DNA from: Cystobasidiopsis lactophilus
Lineage: Eukaryota; Basidiomycota; Agaricostilbomycetes; Agaricostilbales; Chionosphaeraceae
Assembly (NCBI GenBank): GCA_001599975.1
Contig: BCIO01000004.1
Span: 1,029,434-1,093,433, forward strand
Reading direction: 5' to 3'
Length of the DNA: 64,000 bases
A program made the position numbers and the translations under genes. The notes below the pieces were generated by a model. It saw nothing but the letters and a program-made list of their open reading frames with translations, made no database searches and had not been told where the DNA came from. Every line of letters begins with the position of its first letter. Positions within the stretch are counted from its first letter, which is position 1. Positions 10,898-22,101 of the stretch are shown piece by piece.

Positions 10898-13502
10898 ATG
10901 GCTGCACGCTTTGACCCTAATGCTGCTGCGGCTCCGACTGTCACGCCCTCTCTAGAGGATGGCCTGAGTGCCTTGAGAGACAGAGTCGCTCGAAACAGAG
11001 CCAAGCTCGAGGATGACCAGCAGGCGGCAAAATCTGCCAAAGTTCAGTTCTCGCCCACAGTGGAGACTCGCATCATCCCTGCCAATGCCGAAGTTAGCTC
11101 GACTAGCGCGAAGAACACAAAGGAGAAGACGGCTGCCAAGAAGAAGTACCTCAAGCGCAAGCTGGACCGCAGAAAGGCTGCCAAAAAGCAAACGCAGCTG
11201 GGAGCTGGCGCCAAGGACAGCGCAAACGCAGACGGCGATTCGTCAGAGACCCCCAAAGAGACACCCGAACAGCGCCTTGCTCGCAAGCGGGCTGCCAAGG
11301 CGGCTCGCAAGCTGACTGCCCAAGCTGAAGAGGCGCCCATCTCAGAAGCCATCATTTCTGAAGGCGCATTGGCAGAGTCGGAGACACCATTAGATGACGC
11401 TGCACCATCTACCGTCGAAGATTCTTTACCTGTGGAGAAAAGGCGAAAGCGAAAGCGAACTGTCGAGCAAGAGGAAGAGCCAGCGCCCGTGGCGGCTGAG
11501 GAGGTGGCGGAGGAAGAGTCTGAAAGGCCAGCCAAGTCAGCCCGGGCCATTGAAAAGGCCAACAAGGCCTTTCTGAAGGCCCAGCGGCGTCTGGCAGCCC
11601 AGCAAGCTCAGGCCGTAGCCGAAGCACCAGCTGACGACCACGCCGAAGTCTTGGATGCCATGCCTCGCTTCGCTCGTCCGAAGAAAGCTGCAGGCCCTGA
11701 TGAGGCTCTTTTGGCGACGCTCAATGTTGCCGAGGAGCTCCGAATCCCCTTGAAAGTGGCGAGTAGCTCCAAGACCAAGGTGGGTCACGTCGCGACATTT
11801 CGCCTTTTCCACGTCTTTACGCAATTATCAGGTTGAAGATCTTGTCGAAGATGGAGTGCCTCTTCTGGACACCCGACTTCAAGGCCTTTTGGACAAGGCT
11901 GGCATCAACGACTTCTTTGCCGGTATGTGGCTTTGTCAGTTCGATGAATAGCGCTTAAATCGTCGATCACAGTCCAAGCTGCTGTCCTCCCTCTTGTTCT
12001 TGGGAAGCGGGCACAGACCCGCCGACGAACCGGTATGGCCCAAAGAGATTTGTGCGTCAATGCGCCTACCGGCAGTGGCAAGACTTTGTCCTACGTGTTG
12101 CCTCTGGTGCAAGTAGGCATATTTACCTCCCGTGCCTTCCGACATGCATCTGACACAATTGGGCCACAGCTGCTTTCCAGGCGGATAGTCCGACAGCTGC
12201 GGGCTTTGATTGTCCTGCCAACACGGGACCTGGCTGCTCAAATCAAAGAAACACTGGACACCTTCATTGCCGGCACTGATCTGAAAGCCGCCATCCTTTC
12301 GGGTAGTGAGAATAACACCCAGAAATCCGATCTCTTATCCCTCCCAGACGGCACTTGGTGGGTTCACCGGCGTTCTTCTTGGTGGTCACAGCGCGCTGAA
12401 CGGATCTGTAGCAAATACGACATTTTGATTGTCACTCCTGGCACGCTCACTTCGTTCCTACTAGACGGAATCCTCCCGCTCCAGTGTCTCGAGTTCTTGG
12501 TCGTCGACGAAGCAGACCGCTTGCTCAGCCAAGACTTCAGCGAATGGCTCTCCTTCCTCGTCGACGCATTAGAGAGTCGGGATGCTAGGACAGCCACCTT
12601 TGTGAGCATAGATTGGCACTCGAGAAAAGCGCGACTCATTGGTGCCGCACTGCAGACCCAAAAGCTCCTATTTTCCGCCACTCTTTCCCGCGATCCCATT
12701 CGCATAGCTGCCCTCCACCTTTGCAAGCCACTCTATGTCGCCGTCTCCGATAATTTGGACTCGGTAGCCACCAACGAGTCGGCCGAGTTTGCGCTTCCTG
12801 CTACATTGACAGTAGGTTGACCCCCTTCTTCACGCTGTAAAAGACCGGCTCTGAGTCTGTGTACCGCAGGAAAACATTGCAGTGATCTCCAGTGCGGTGA
12901 AGCCGCTGGTCTTGGCCTACCTTTGCGCCAAGTCGTCCCTGTCCAACATCCTTTGCTTTACAAAGTCGACCGAATCGACCAAGCGGCTCTGCAGCTTGCT
13001 TCTTCTGCTGCAGAAAAGTCTTCCAGAGCTTGCTTCGGACCTCAAAGCCAGCGCCTTCTCCAGCGATATGCCCATGGCCACCCGCTCCCGCATCTTGCAG
13101 GACTTCCGGGAGGGCAAGCTGACCATGCTCGTCTGCTCCGACTTGGTGGCGCGCGGCATTGATCTACCGCAAGTGGAGCATGTGGTCAACTACGACGCGC
13201 CCATCGACATGCGCAAGTACATCCACCGCGTTGGGCGGACGGCTCGGGCGGGGCAAAGTGGGACGGCGTGGTCGTTGGTGGAAGAGCAGGAAGCTCGTTA
13301 CTTCAAGGGCATGCTCCGGTCGGCCGGCCGCTGGGACAAGGTGAAGCAGATCAAGCTCAAGGCGGACGACTTGGCGGACCTTCTCCCAGGCTACGAGGTG
13401 CGTCCCATGCTTCCCCTTCCTCTCTTGCCCTCTCTGCGTAATCTAACTCAAATCTACCAACAGACGGCATTGGGCCAACTCAAAGAGGAGTTCGTGGCTT
13501 GA
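10898..13502 (+). CDS. DBP6: DEAD-box ATP-dependent RNA helicase Dbp6 (DDX51)
   Basis: Nucleolar RNA helicase needed for early 60S ribosomal subunit assembly. Exons 10898-11779, 11832-11922, 11973-12112, 12170-12811, 12870-13397 and 13464-13502 give 773 residues. The first ~260 residues are Lys/Arg/Glu/Ala-rich, usual for nucleolar helicases. Then come NAPTGSGKT (motif I), LIVLPTRDLA (Ia), VTPGTL (Ib), VVDEADR (motif II, DEAD), LLFSATLS (III, SAT), CFTKS (IV), SDLVARGIDL (V) and YIHRVGRTARAGQ (VI). RDLCVNAPTGSGKT and the long spacing between motifs I and Ia fit Dbp6/DDX51 better than other DEAD proteins. Normal family length; all motifs intact. Confidence 0.9.
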
Positions 13503-13602
13503 GCGCGGAGCGTCCTGAGCCAACGAGCGTCCATTTGCGTCGTAGGGGCTCTTCGAGTTCAGCACCTTGCTCACCCTTTTTCAATGAAGGGCAGGATTGC
13601 AA

Positions 13603-14945
13603 CTAGCGCTTTGAGTAGTAGTCTAGGAAAGCCTTCTTGTCCTTCCAACTCAACCCCTTGACCACTTTGAGCTTTGACAAGAAGGCGACCGCCTCCTCGC
13701 ACGCCACCCAGAACGCGGGGGAGGACAGGTCCACCTTTGGAGCCTCGGAGGGGTGGAGAGAGCGAACGGCAAGCGTGCGCGGCGCGAGGGCTTGGCCCAG
13801 GGAGAAGAGGTGTGGGATGGGATTGCCGAAGATGGGGATGGGGAGAGTGGCGGAGGGCGCCAAAGCGGTCGGTGCCTCGTGTCTTTTTTCGAAATCAGAA
13901 AGGAAGTGGGCGCGCCAAAGAGAGAAGGCCGAGGCTCACTTGAAGGAGAAGAGGAAGACTTGGGGCTTGACTGGTGGGATGGCCTTCGTTGGCTTGATAG
14001 TTGACAGATCCGCAAACTTCAAGATGGATCGGTTGTTGGTCGTCACAAGCTCGGGCTGGACCAAGGCAATTTCGATTTTGAGGTCAGAGTACGGAAGGAG
14101 GAGGAAGAGCGACTTACGAAGATGGCGACGGGCGCCGGGGAAGAGATCAGCCACTCTTCGATCGACTTGCAGCCTTTTGGGATCTTGTCGTAGATCTTGG
14201 GCGGGTAGCCCGCCAGCGCTTGGATCCTGAACACGCCAGCCTTGGCAAAGCCAACCACTTGGAGATCAGTTGAGATGACTGGGCGAACGAAGGTCGCATT
14301 GTATCTGAACCGAATGAGATCAGTTTTGCTCTGGACAGGGCAGCAGAGGCTTTCGCTTTACCGGAAAGCGAGGTAGAGGATCTCGACGGTCGAGCTCCAG
14401 TTGGCGACGATGAGATCGCCCTTCTTGGGATGGACGGGAGGCAGGCCCAATTTGCTACCTGTAGTTTCAGTTCTTGAGCTTCTTGGCTCGTAGGAAAGAG
14501 GCGACAGACCCAGAGCTACGTTTTAAGGAGACCGAGTGCTCTGTCGGGATCCACAAATAGCCCATGAACAGAAGGGCGAGGCGGCAGCAGATGAAAGTGG
14601 TGGCATGCAGTAAGGGTGGGTATATCGGCAGAGATTTCTGTTGTAATATTAAGAGAGAGAGCCAGGTTGACAGGCGAAGTGTGAAACTCACGACGAGCAG
14701 AAGGACGTCGCCCAAGAGCAGTTTGGCGCCCATGAGGGCCAAGTACAGGGCCACTCTGACCAATGAGATGATCCACTGCAGCGGGCGAAGGGCGAGGAGG
14801 GCATGGTTGGTCTCGAGGGATGCTGGCACTGGCCGGACGAACGGAGCTTGGCCCGTCGACTTGTCTCGCCACTGGCCCTGGATTCGCTGGCGTCAGTCCA
14901 CTCGTCTGGCTTAAAACTATCTGTTCCACGCACAAACTTCTCCAT
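13603..14945 (-). CDS. LOA1: Loa1-type lysophosphatidic acid acyltransferase
   Basis: ER/lipid-droplet acyltransferase that makes phosphatidic acid from lysophosphatidic acid and acyl-CoA. Start is the tiny exon MEKF (ATG at 14945), then WRDKSTGQAPFVRPVPASL matches the start of yeast Loa1. A hydrophobic segment (LQWIISLVRVALYLALMG) follows, then an in-frame 54-nt intron, GYLWIPTEHSV, NWSSTVEILYLAFRYNATF and FPELVTTNNRSILKF. The last two occupy the places of the acyltransferase HxxxxD and PEG boxes but differ: no His/Asp pair in the first, and Leu for Gly in the second. Whether these changes are normal for basidiomycete Loa1 I cannot tell. The final exon ends at a stop at 13603-13605. Several introns are placed by frame and motif. 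Confidence 0.78.
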
Positions 14946-15162
14946 CTGAGCACTTTCTTTTGGCTGAACCACCACAAGGGGAACATGAGGCTTCGGTTCG
15001 GCTCCGGAAACGCGGCTGATCCTCCAGCCGAACTGTGGCGGGAGCTTCCTGGCTCTATCTCTCATTCGTCCGTCTGAAAGTGTCCTTTTCAAAGCTTACG
15101 CTTCATCTGAAGCCTCTATCTACTTGGCGGCGCCGAATTTGCTGCTCAAAAAGCCGCCAATC

Positions 15163-17139
15163 ATGCCCGCGCCCGAATATGTGAGCGCGCCACAGCGATT
15201 GAAGGGATCTCGGAGCTGAGCCTCCAAAAACAAGGGCGTGGTCATCTTGGGAACAGGCTTCTCTGGTCTAGGCTTTGCGGTCCAGCTCAAGCGCAAGCTG
15301 GGCTACTCCAACTTCCTGCTCGTCGATCGAGCCGCAGACTTTGGAGGGACGTGGGCGTCCAACGTGTATCCCGGAGCTGCCTGCGATGTGCCCATGCCTT
15401 TCTACTCGTTCTCGTTCGAGCAGAAGTACTGGGAGGAGCCCTGGGCACCGCAGAAGGGCATCCAAGCTTGTAAGCTTTCGTTCTCTCTCGAAGATTGCGG
15501 TCCGCTGAACCAGTTTTGAAGACATCAAGGACGTGGCGACAAAGTACGATCTGCCAAGACATACCAAGTTCAACCAGGCGGTCGTGCGCGCGGTGTGGAA
15601 CGACGCAGAGAGCTATTGGACAGTCACGGTCCGCGACGTCGAAACCTCTGTCGAGACCGACCTCACCTGCAAGGTCTTCGTGGCCGCCACCGGTGGCTTT
15701 GCGAACCCCAACCCGTTCAACTTGGAAGGCAAGGATTCTTTCAAGGGCAAGATCATGCATTCGGGCCGCTACGATGCATCGACCGATCTCGTACGGCATT
15801 GACTTCCCTCCTCTCCGATCGGAACTGACCTCTATGTAGACTGGAAAAGACGTGGTCGTTTTCGGAAACGGGTGCTCTGCAGCCCAGATCGTGCCCAACA
15901 TCGCGGGCCAGGCCAAGACTGTCACCCAATTCGCCAGGAGCCAGCATTGGTTCTTCCCCAAGACTCGCTTGCCCAAAGGCGGCCTATGGGACAGGCTGCT
16001 TAAGCGCTTCTCCCTTGTGCGATCCGTCTTTCGCTGGATGCTCTTTGTCGGAACAGAGGCGCAATTCAAAAGTGAGAGTATCACCACATTCTCCCGCAAT
16101 CTTCGACTAACGCCCGGTAGTGATGAGCCTTCTCTCTGGTGCTAAAATGCGAGCCAAGCATGCGGAGATCTCCAAGAAGCTGTGAGTCACCCGCTGGGCT
16201 GCTATGGTCACACCCTGACTCTCCCCAGTGTTCGCAAGCTGGCCCCGCCAGAGTACCACGACTTCTTGATACCCAAGGACTTTGAAGTTGGATACAAGAG
16301 GCGGGTCTTTGCTGACGACTATCTGGAGTCTCGTGAGTGCCCCTGCACACTGCGCAAAGGTCATCGGCTTAAGTGGCGAATGTGCAGTCAACCTTCCGAA
16401 CGTCAAGCTGTACCCAGAAAGCCCTGTCCGATTCGAAGAAGACGGTCTCGTCCGAGCCAACGGCGAAAAAGTCAAGGCGGACGTCGTCATCACCGCCACT
16501 GGCTTCTCGATCCAAAAGGTCCTCCACGGCTTGGACATCCGAGGCCAAGGCGGCCAGTCCTTTGCGGAGCACAGTGCTCGGGTCGAAACCCAAGGCTACT
16601 TTACGGCCACCTTCTCTGGTTTCCCCAACTTTTTCGTCATGCCAGGCTTCAACTCGGCCACCGGCCACTCGAGCGTCATCTTCACCAGCGAATGTCAGAT
16701 CAACTACGCCTTACAGCTGTACAGACCAGTACTCAAGGGTCAAGCAGACTCAGTCGCGCCGTCTGTAGAGGCCGAAGTCAACGAGTCCAGATGGATGCGC
16801 AAGAGTATGAAGGGGTGCGAAATTTTGCCACCCGGTTTTGAGCCCCAAGCTGACTCCTTCCGTTTAGCATGATTTGGGAGCAGACCGGTGGCCATGGACA
16901 GCGGGCCTGGTACACCGACGAACACGGCCATTGCGTGACTTTGTATCCCAAATCTCAGGTTTCCTTCTGGCTTCGATCTCTTTTTGTTAGATGGTGAGTG
17001 CCGCTCTGTCCTCTGACCTTTTTTTTTGACGCCAGAAGCGATCAGGTCCGACTTCGAGGTCAAGAACGACACTCGCACGTCGCTTTGGGGCTACTTGCCA
17101 TTCGCTGCGGGAGCGGGCATGCTGCTGGCTGCCCTCTAG
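15163..17139 (+). CDS. Flavin-dependent monooxygenase (class B), copy 1
   Basis: FAD/NAD(P)H monooxygenase of the FMO / Baeyer-Villiger type; substrate unknown. Nine exons (15163-15180, 15235-15469, 15522-15790, 15840-16071, 16121-16181, 16229-16332, 16388-16814, 16868-16993, 17046-17139) give 521 residues. Visible: GTGFSGLG (FAD Rossmann loop), DFGGTW, the fingerprint FKGKIMHSGRY (FxGxxxHxxxY), GNGCSAAQ in the position of the second nucleotide-binding loop, and ATGF near the C-terminal third. The protein ends in a hydrophobic stretch (LPFAAGAGMLLAAL), suggesting a tail anchor in the ER membrane. The first exon is only 18 nt (MPAPEY). A close paralogue follows in tandem 455 bp downstream with the same exon plan, so the pair arose by duplication. 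Confidence 0.88.
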
Positions 17140-17594
17140 ATATGCGCACCTGCCATCCAGGACGTGTCAGATATAGAACATTTTGCTAATTATGAGGCCC
17201 ATCATTATTCATTCCCACAAGAACCGTGCGAATCGAATTAGGAAGTGAGAGCTGGGTCTCTCTGCACGCACCACAGTGTGCTTTGTCTTTACTACACTTT
17301 GCCCTCGCAAGGATGCCTCTTGATCGGCATAGTCTCCATTGCTGTTGCATCGCGGAGCCAGGCTGCGTAGGCTCGATTTTGGCTTCAGCTCCAGGTCCTG
17401 GTCACTCAATGCATGCATCTGTGCGCTCTTCTCTTGATTCGGTTTCCCCCCGCAAGACTACTGCGCTACGATGATAAAAACGACTTGCACGACGATAGGC
17501 GGCCGGCCGAAACTTTTTTGCACTGCAAATGTCTGTGCACGCTGGCTGTCGCGCTGCTTCTCTTTTTTGCTAGTTTACCACCACAAGGGGCTCC
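17140..17594 (+). other. Spacer between the two monooxygenase genes
   Basis: About 455 bp holding the 3' UTR of copy 1 and presumably the promoter of copy 2. No gene or repeat seen. Confidence 0.5.
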
Positions 17595-19611
17595 ATGGCA
17601 CCCCCAGAGCATGTGTGTACACCTGACGACGAAGCCTCACGGTAGTGCGATCGACTGATATGCCATGAAAGGGCGTTATTGTCCTGGGAGCGGGCTTTTC
17701 TGGCGTGGGCTTCGCAATTCAACTGAAGCGGAAGCTGGGCTACGACGACTTCCTGCTGATTGACCGTGCTTCGGACTTTGGCGGGACATGGGCCAACAAT
17801 GTTTATCCTGGAGCTGCATGCGACGTGCCCATGCCCTTTTACTCTTTCTCATTCGAGCAGAGGTACTGGGAAGAACCTTGGGCAGGCCGAAAGGAAATCC
17901 AAGCCTGTATGGACTTGATTGCGTCTTGCCCAAACCATGCTGAACCGCGACTATTAGACATCACCGACGTGGCGTTAAAGTACGACCTTCCGCGAAAGAC
18001 GAGGTTCGACCAAGAGATCGTGCGGGCTGTTTGGAACGACCTCGAAAGTTATTGGACGATCACAATCCGAGACATCCACACGTTGCGGGAAGCGGACGTC
18101 ACTTGCAAAGTATTTGTCGCTGCTATCGGCGGGTTTGCAAACCCCAACCCCTTTGAGCTTGAAGGCAAAGAGCTTTTCAAGGGCCAAATCATGCATTCCG
18201 GACGATATGATCCAAATACTGATCTGGTAGGCGGAATGACTACCTCTGCGCGCTTTGGACGTGGTCCTTCACTCGTTAACGCAGGCTGGCAAAAACGTCG
18301 TGGTTTTTGGAAACGGCTGCTCTGCAGCCCAGATTGTGCCTACCATCGCAGGAGAAGCCAAAAGTGTCGTTCAATTCGCCAGAAGCCAGCATTGGTTCTT
18401 TCGTAGACCGCGCCTGCCTAAAAGTGGCTGGCTGGTCTTTCTACTGAGGCGTTCCGCCTTCGCACGGACCCTGCTCCGCTGGTTTATCTTTGCTGTGATG
18501 GAAGCGGACTTCAAAAGTGAGCCACTGCCAACGCTGAATGCTCGGTGATCTGACGACTTTCTAGCGATGAGGGTCCGTGATGGCGCTAAGAGACGTGCCA
18601 AGCAAGCAGAAGCTTCAATCAAAGCGTGAGTCTCCTCGATGACTGCTACGGTGTGTCGGTTATCCGACAAGGAGGCCCTTCGCAGTGTTCGCAAGCTTGC
18701 CCCACCGGAATATCACGACTTCTTGATACCAAAAGACTTTGAAGTCGGTTACAAGCGACGTGTGTTTGCAGACGACTATCTCAAGTCGCGTAAGTTTATG
18801 CTCTTACAACCACGATTGGTCCCTGACATGACATTGCAAATGCTCAGTCAACCTTCTGCATGTCAAATTGTACGCGGAGACCCCCGTTCGATTCGAAGAG
18901 GACGGCCTCGTTCGAGCGAACGGGGAGAGAGTCCAAGCGGACGTTGTGCTGCTTGCCACCGGCTTCCAGACACGAGAGCCTTTGCACGGCCTGGACATCC
19001 GCGGCCAAGGCGGCCAGTCTTTTGCCGAGCACATTGGACGACCTCAGACGCAAGGCTACTTTGGAGGCACCTTTTCTTCTTTTCCGAATTTCTTTGTCAT
19101 GCCAGGCTTCAATTCGGCGTCGGGCCATTCCAGCGTTGTTTTCAACAGCGAATGCCACATCAACTTCGCATTGCGACTCTACCGGCCAATCTTGCAAGGT
19201 CGTGCCGACGCCATTGCACCTTCTGTGGAAGCAGAAGTCAACGAATCCATGTGGCTGCGGCAACGCATGAAGGGGTCAGAATTATTGCCACTGTCCTTGG
19301 CCTTGCTTGAATGAATTCTTTTCCCATTCAGTATGATCTGGGAGCAGACCGATGGACACAAACAACGAGCTTGGTACACTGACGACCACGGGCGCTGCGT
19401 CGTTCTGCACCCTCGCGGCCAAATCGCCTTCTGGATTCGATCCCTTTTTGTCAAATGGTGAGTTTTTGCTGGGCATTTGGACACACTCTCTCTTTCTCTG
19501 ATATTTCGACCTTTAAGGTCTGATTTTGAGGTCAAGAACGACACTCGCACAGCTCTCTGGAGATATCTGCCCTTCGCAGCGGTGGCGGCCTTGTTGTTGG
19601 CAACAGTCTAG
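17595..19611 (+). CDS. Flavin-dependent monooxygenase (class B), copy 2
   Basis: Tandem paralogue of the preceding gene, alike over its whole length. It starts with an 18-nt exon MAPPEH, matching MPAPEY of copy 1, and then GVIVLGAGFSGVG. Motifs: DFGGTW, FKGQIMHSGRY, GNGCSAAQ, ATGF, and a hydrophobic C-terminus (LPFAAVAALLLATV). Intron positions agree with copy 1 at every junction I checked, for example the intron after IQA and the one inside the Trp codon of VKW|SDFEVKND. Differences cluster in the region after GNGCSAAQ (about residues 210-280), where side chains near the substrate pocket may lie. No sign of decay. Likely same compartment and cofactor, with possibly different substrate range. 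Confidence 0.88.
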
Positions 19612-19762
19612 AAGGCATCTCACGTTCGCGGAAAGAGACCGTCCTTGGATGTAGCATTTAAGGCTCGCCAGACTTTTGCATTGTCACGTCCCACAAGAAG
19701 CTCGACGCCCAAGTTCACGCGTGGTCGGAAAGTTGAACGCTTCTCTTCTCGGTGCCGCCAAC

Positions 19763-20848
19763 ATGTCTCCTCCTAAGACGGACCGCACCAATGAGTTTAG
19801 AGAGGCCCTCAAGCAACAGCCAACGTCTTCCAAGCTGGTCCGCAAGCCAACGCGGGAGCGGGACGCCTTCTTCGAGAGCGCCACGGCCATTCTCGCGGGC
19901 ATCAACCGGCTGCATACATTCCTCCGCAAGATCCGCGGCGCCTACTTGGACACGTCAAGGCAAGCTCGGAGGCCGATAGGCGAGAAGAAGGAGGGCTTGG
20001 AGTTCTGGGAAAGCGTCAAGAGCCTGTCCGACCGCGAACGGGACGAGATCGATTTCATGGTGAAAGTGCACCTCAAGCGGACGCTGGAGCAGATAAAAGG
20101 GCTTGAATCAGCAGAACTAGGTATGTGTGGCATTTCGGGGTAGCCAGGCAAGCCTGATGGCCCTCGCACAGCCCGGCAGCAGGCGGAAGAGGCCAAATCC
20201 GTTCCCTCGCTAGTGCGATATCTGGGCCTCCCAGCTGCGGACGGCCATGTCGCCGAGCTCATTAAAGCTCATCGTTCCGCCATCACCTTGTACCTCAACA
20301 ACGCGCTCACCAAACTTTCAAGGGAGCAGCAGTCGCAGCAGGAGATCCGGGTCAAGCGGCAGATGGACCGGTCCGCGCCTCTCAATCTGGAGCAATACGG
20401 CTCGAAGATGGCCAGCGAGCATTCGTCCTCCAAGTCGGTCAAGGGCAAAGCCAAGGAGAGTATCTTTGTGCCTCACTTCACGCCGAGCTCGACTAGCGCC
20501 CAAGAAGCAGAGATCGACTCCCTCTTAACGCCGGCTCAGATCCAACAATTCGAGAACGAGTCGTCTGCTCTTCTTCAGGCCACACAAACGGAGCTGGCAG
20601 CACTAAAGCAGGCCGAGTCCTCTTTACTCGAGATCAGCGCCTTGCAGTCCGAGCTCGTCTTGCACCTCACACAGCAAAGCGAGCTTACGGATAAGCTATG
20701 GGAGGACTCAATGTACGTCAGCGGGAGGGTGGAAGAAGGGAACAAGCAGCTCAAGAAGGCGAAGGAGCGGAACAAGGAAGGGAGGATCTGGCTGCTCGTC
20801 TTTCTCATTGGGGCCAGCTTGTCGTTGCTCTTCCTGGATTCGTTTTGA
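19763..20848 (+). CDS. UFE1: ER t-SNARE Ufe1 / syntaxin-18
   Basis: Qa-SNARE of the ER for retrograde Golgi-to-ER vesicle fusion. Two exons, 19763-20120 and 20172-20848, encode 344 residues. The N-terminal part (DRTNEFREAL ... RERDAFFESATAILAG) is the conserved syntaxin-18 N-terminal region. The SNARE helix lies near residues 255-320 (EISALQSELVLHLTQQSELT), and the C-terminus is a single membrane anchor (IWLLVFLIGASLSLLFL) with only a few residues after it, as expected for a tail-anchored SNARE. Bases 19842-20007 of the first exon recur inverted about 1 kb downstream inside the next gene. The function call rests on N-terminal region, heptads and anchor together. Confidence 0.85.
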
Positions 20849-20904
20849 AGTCTTGTGAGATAGACGGAGCTTGCAGATTGCGAGGGCAAATGGAAAACAA
20901 AAGA

Positions 20905-20924
20905 CAAGAGCCTGCAGGCTCTTG
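20905..20924. repeat. Perfect 20-bp palindrome
   Basis: CAAGAGCCTGCAGGCTCTTG is its own reverse complement. It lies between the Ufe1 stop and the inverted Ufe1 fragment. Half of it, with the adjacent GT, matches the sequence that follows the copied part in the Ufe1 gene (GTCAAGAGCCTG), so it may mark the fold-back junction of the duplication, or act as a hairpin terminator-like element. Confidence 0.6.
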
Positions 20925-20950
20925 ACGTTCTGCTGGCTCTTCGAGTTTTC

Positions 20951-21888
20951 TCAGAACTCCAAGCCCTCCTTCTTCTCGCCCATCGGCTTCTGAGCTTGCC
21001 TTGACGTGTCCAAGTAGGCGCCGCGGATCTTGCGGAGGAATGTGTGCAGCCGGTTGATGCCCGCGAGGATGGCCGTGGCGCTCTCGAAGAAGGCGTCCTG
21101 TTCCCTCGTCGGCTTGCTGTCAGAGGTATGTTGCTGTATCAAGGTCCCTCGACCATCACTTGCATGTCTCTCGCCTACTCCGACAGCGGCCAAAATAGCT
21201 GTAATGGACGGAAACGGTAGTTATTGCGCCTTGGAACGCGCGCTCGAGAGGAGGTCTGGCGGGGAAAACGGGGCTGCTCTCTACGAGGTACCAGTGGCTT
21301 AGCCGTTTAGCGAAGAAGGGATCGCGCAAACCGGACGTCAATATGTTGTCCGCCACTCGCAGCTGTAGGGGTTTCTCGCCATTGTCGATCACCAGTAGCG
21401 GTGTCTCGAGAAGATAACCGTCTGGCAGGAGCTAGGGTCAAGTTTGAGCGCCATGCCTGGCTATCGCAAGTGAGTTGCACTCACAGTTCTGATGCAATGA
21501 TCCAGACCAGAGGCAACGCTGCTGTCCACAAAATTGACGATAGCTTCCAAAAGAGCTGTGCGACAGAAATTTAGTACATTGGATCGCAAACCGTTCCACT
21601 AACGGAAAGCGAACCATAATGGAAGATCAGCTGCGTTCCAAGCGGCAGTCAGCCTGCTGCTTGTGCCAGCTATGTCACGCTCACTTTCAGCGTCTCGTCC
21701 CGATTGCCATGGTACCGGTTCTTGAGCGCGCGAAAGTTGTCTGTGAGGTGCTCGTGCTGCCACCGGATTACGACGGTCGGGATGACTTCGCCGTAGCCTA
21801 GCTCGATGGCCTGGGCAGCCCTGCTCCAGCCAATCTTGTGCAGCTCGGCCCGGAACTTGATACCTTCCGTGTCGACAAACCTGGGCAT
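20951..21888 (-). CDS. Hypothetical protein with captured Ufe1 fragment as last exon
   Basis: Not recognised. Starts at the ATG at 21888 (MPRFVDTEGIKFRAELHKIG) and continues through several exons: ...NFRALKN|RLTAAWNAADLPLWFAF|PLLEAIVNFVDSS...|LLPDGYLLETPLLVIDNGEK...LERAFQ. A GTGATG donor and CTGACAG acceptor then join the frame to KPTREQDAFFESATAILAG, the duplicated Ufe1 segment, ending at the stop at 20951-20953. The acceptor sits one base before the duplicated block, so the block is used almost exactly as an exon. The first intron acceptor has three equivalent options (AAG|CAG|CAG). No domain was identified in the N-terminal part. The alternative is that the gene ended earlier (a stop lies 29 codons past LERAFQ) and the fragment is noncoding. 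Confidence 0.5.
20952..21117 (-). repeat. Inverted 166-bp duplicate of Ufe1 exon 1 (source 19842-20007)
   Basis: The minus strand here matches the Ufe1 gene over 166 bases with no gaps; I count nine mismatches (about 95% identity), four of which change the amino acid (R to Q twice, R to K, I to M). Similarity stops abruptly at both ends, apart from a short GTCAAGAGCCTG match beyond an 18-nt insertion. The reading frame is open throughout and ends in TGA right at the edge. Confidence 0.9.
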
Positions 21889-22101
21889 GATGGTCGCAGT
21901 TGAGGTCAGAAAGGCGCTCGTGCAGCAACGGCTTCTTCTCCGCCACCATTCTCGCCACTTTTGGTCCTCTCAAAGGTCCAGGGGCTACCCACACTGTCAA
22001 GTGCTAGACATGGTCTTCAATGAAGCTCTGTGTTTGATGCATTTGCTTCCAGTGTGGTTCCCTAAGGGAATTTTTGGAGAAAAAGTGAGGCAGAGGGCAG
22101 G

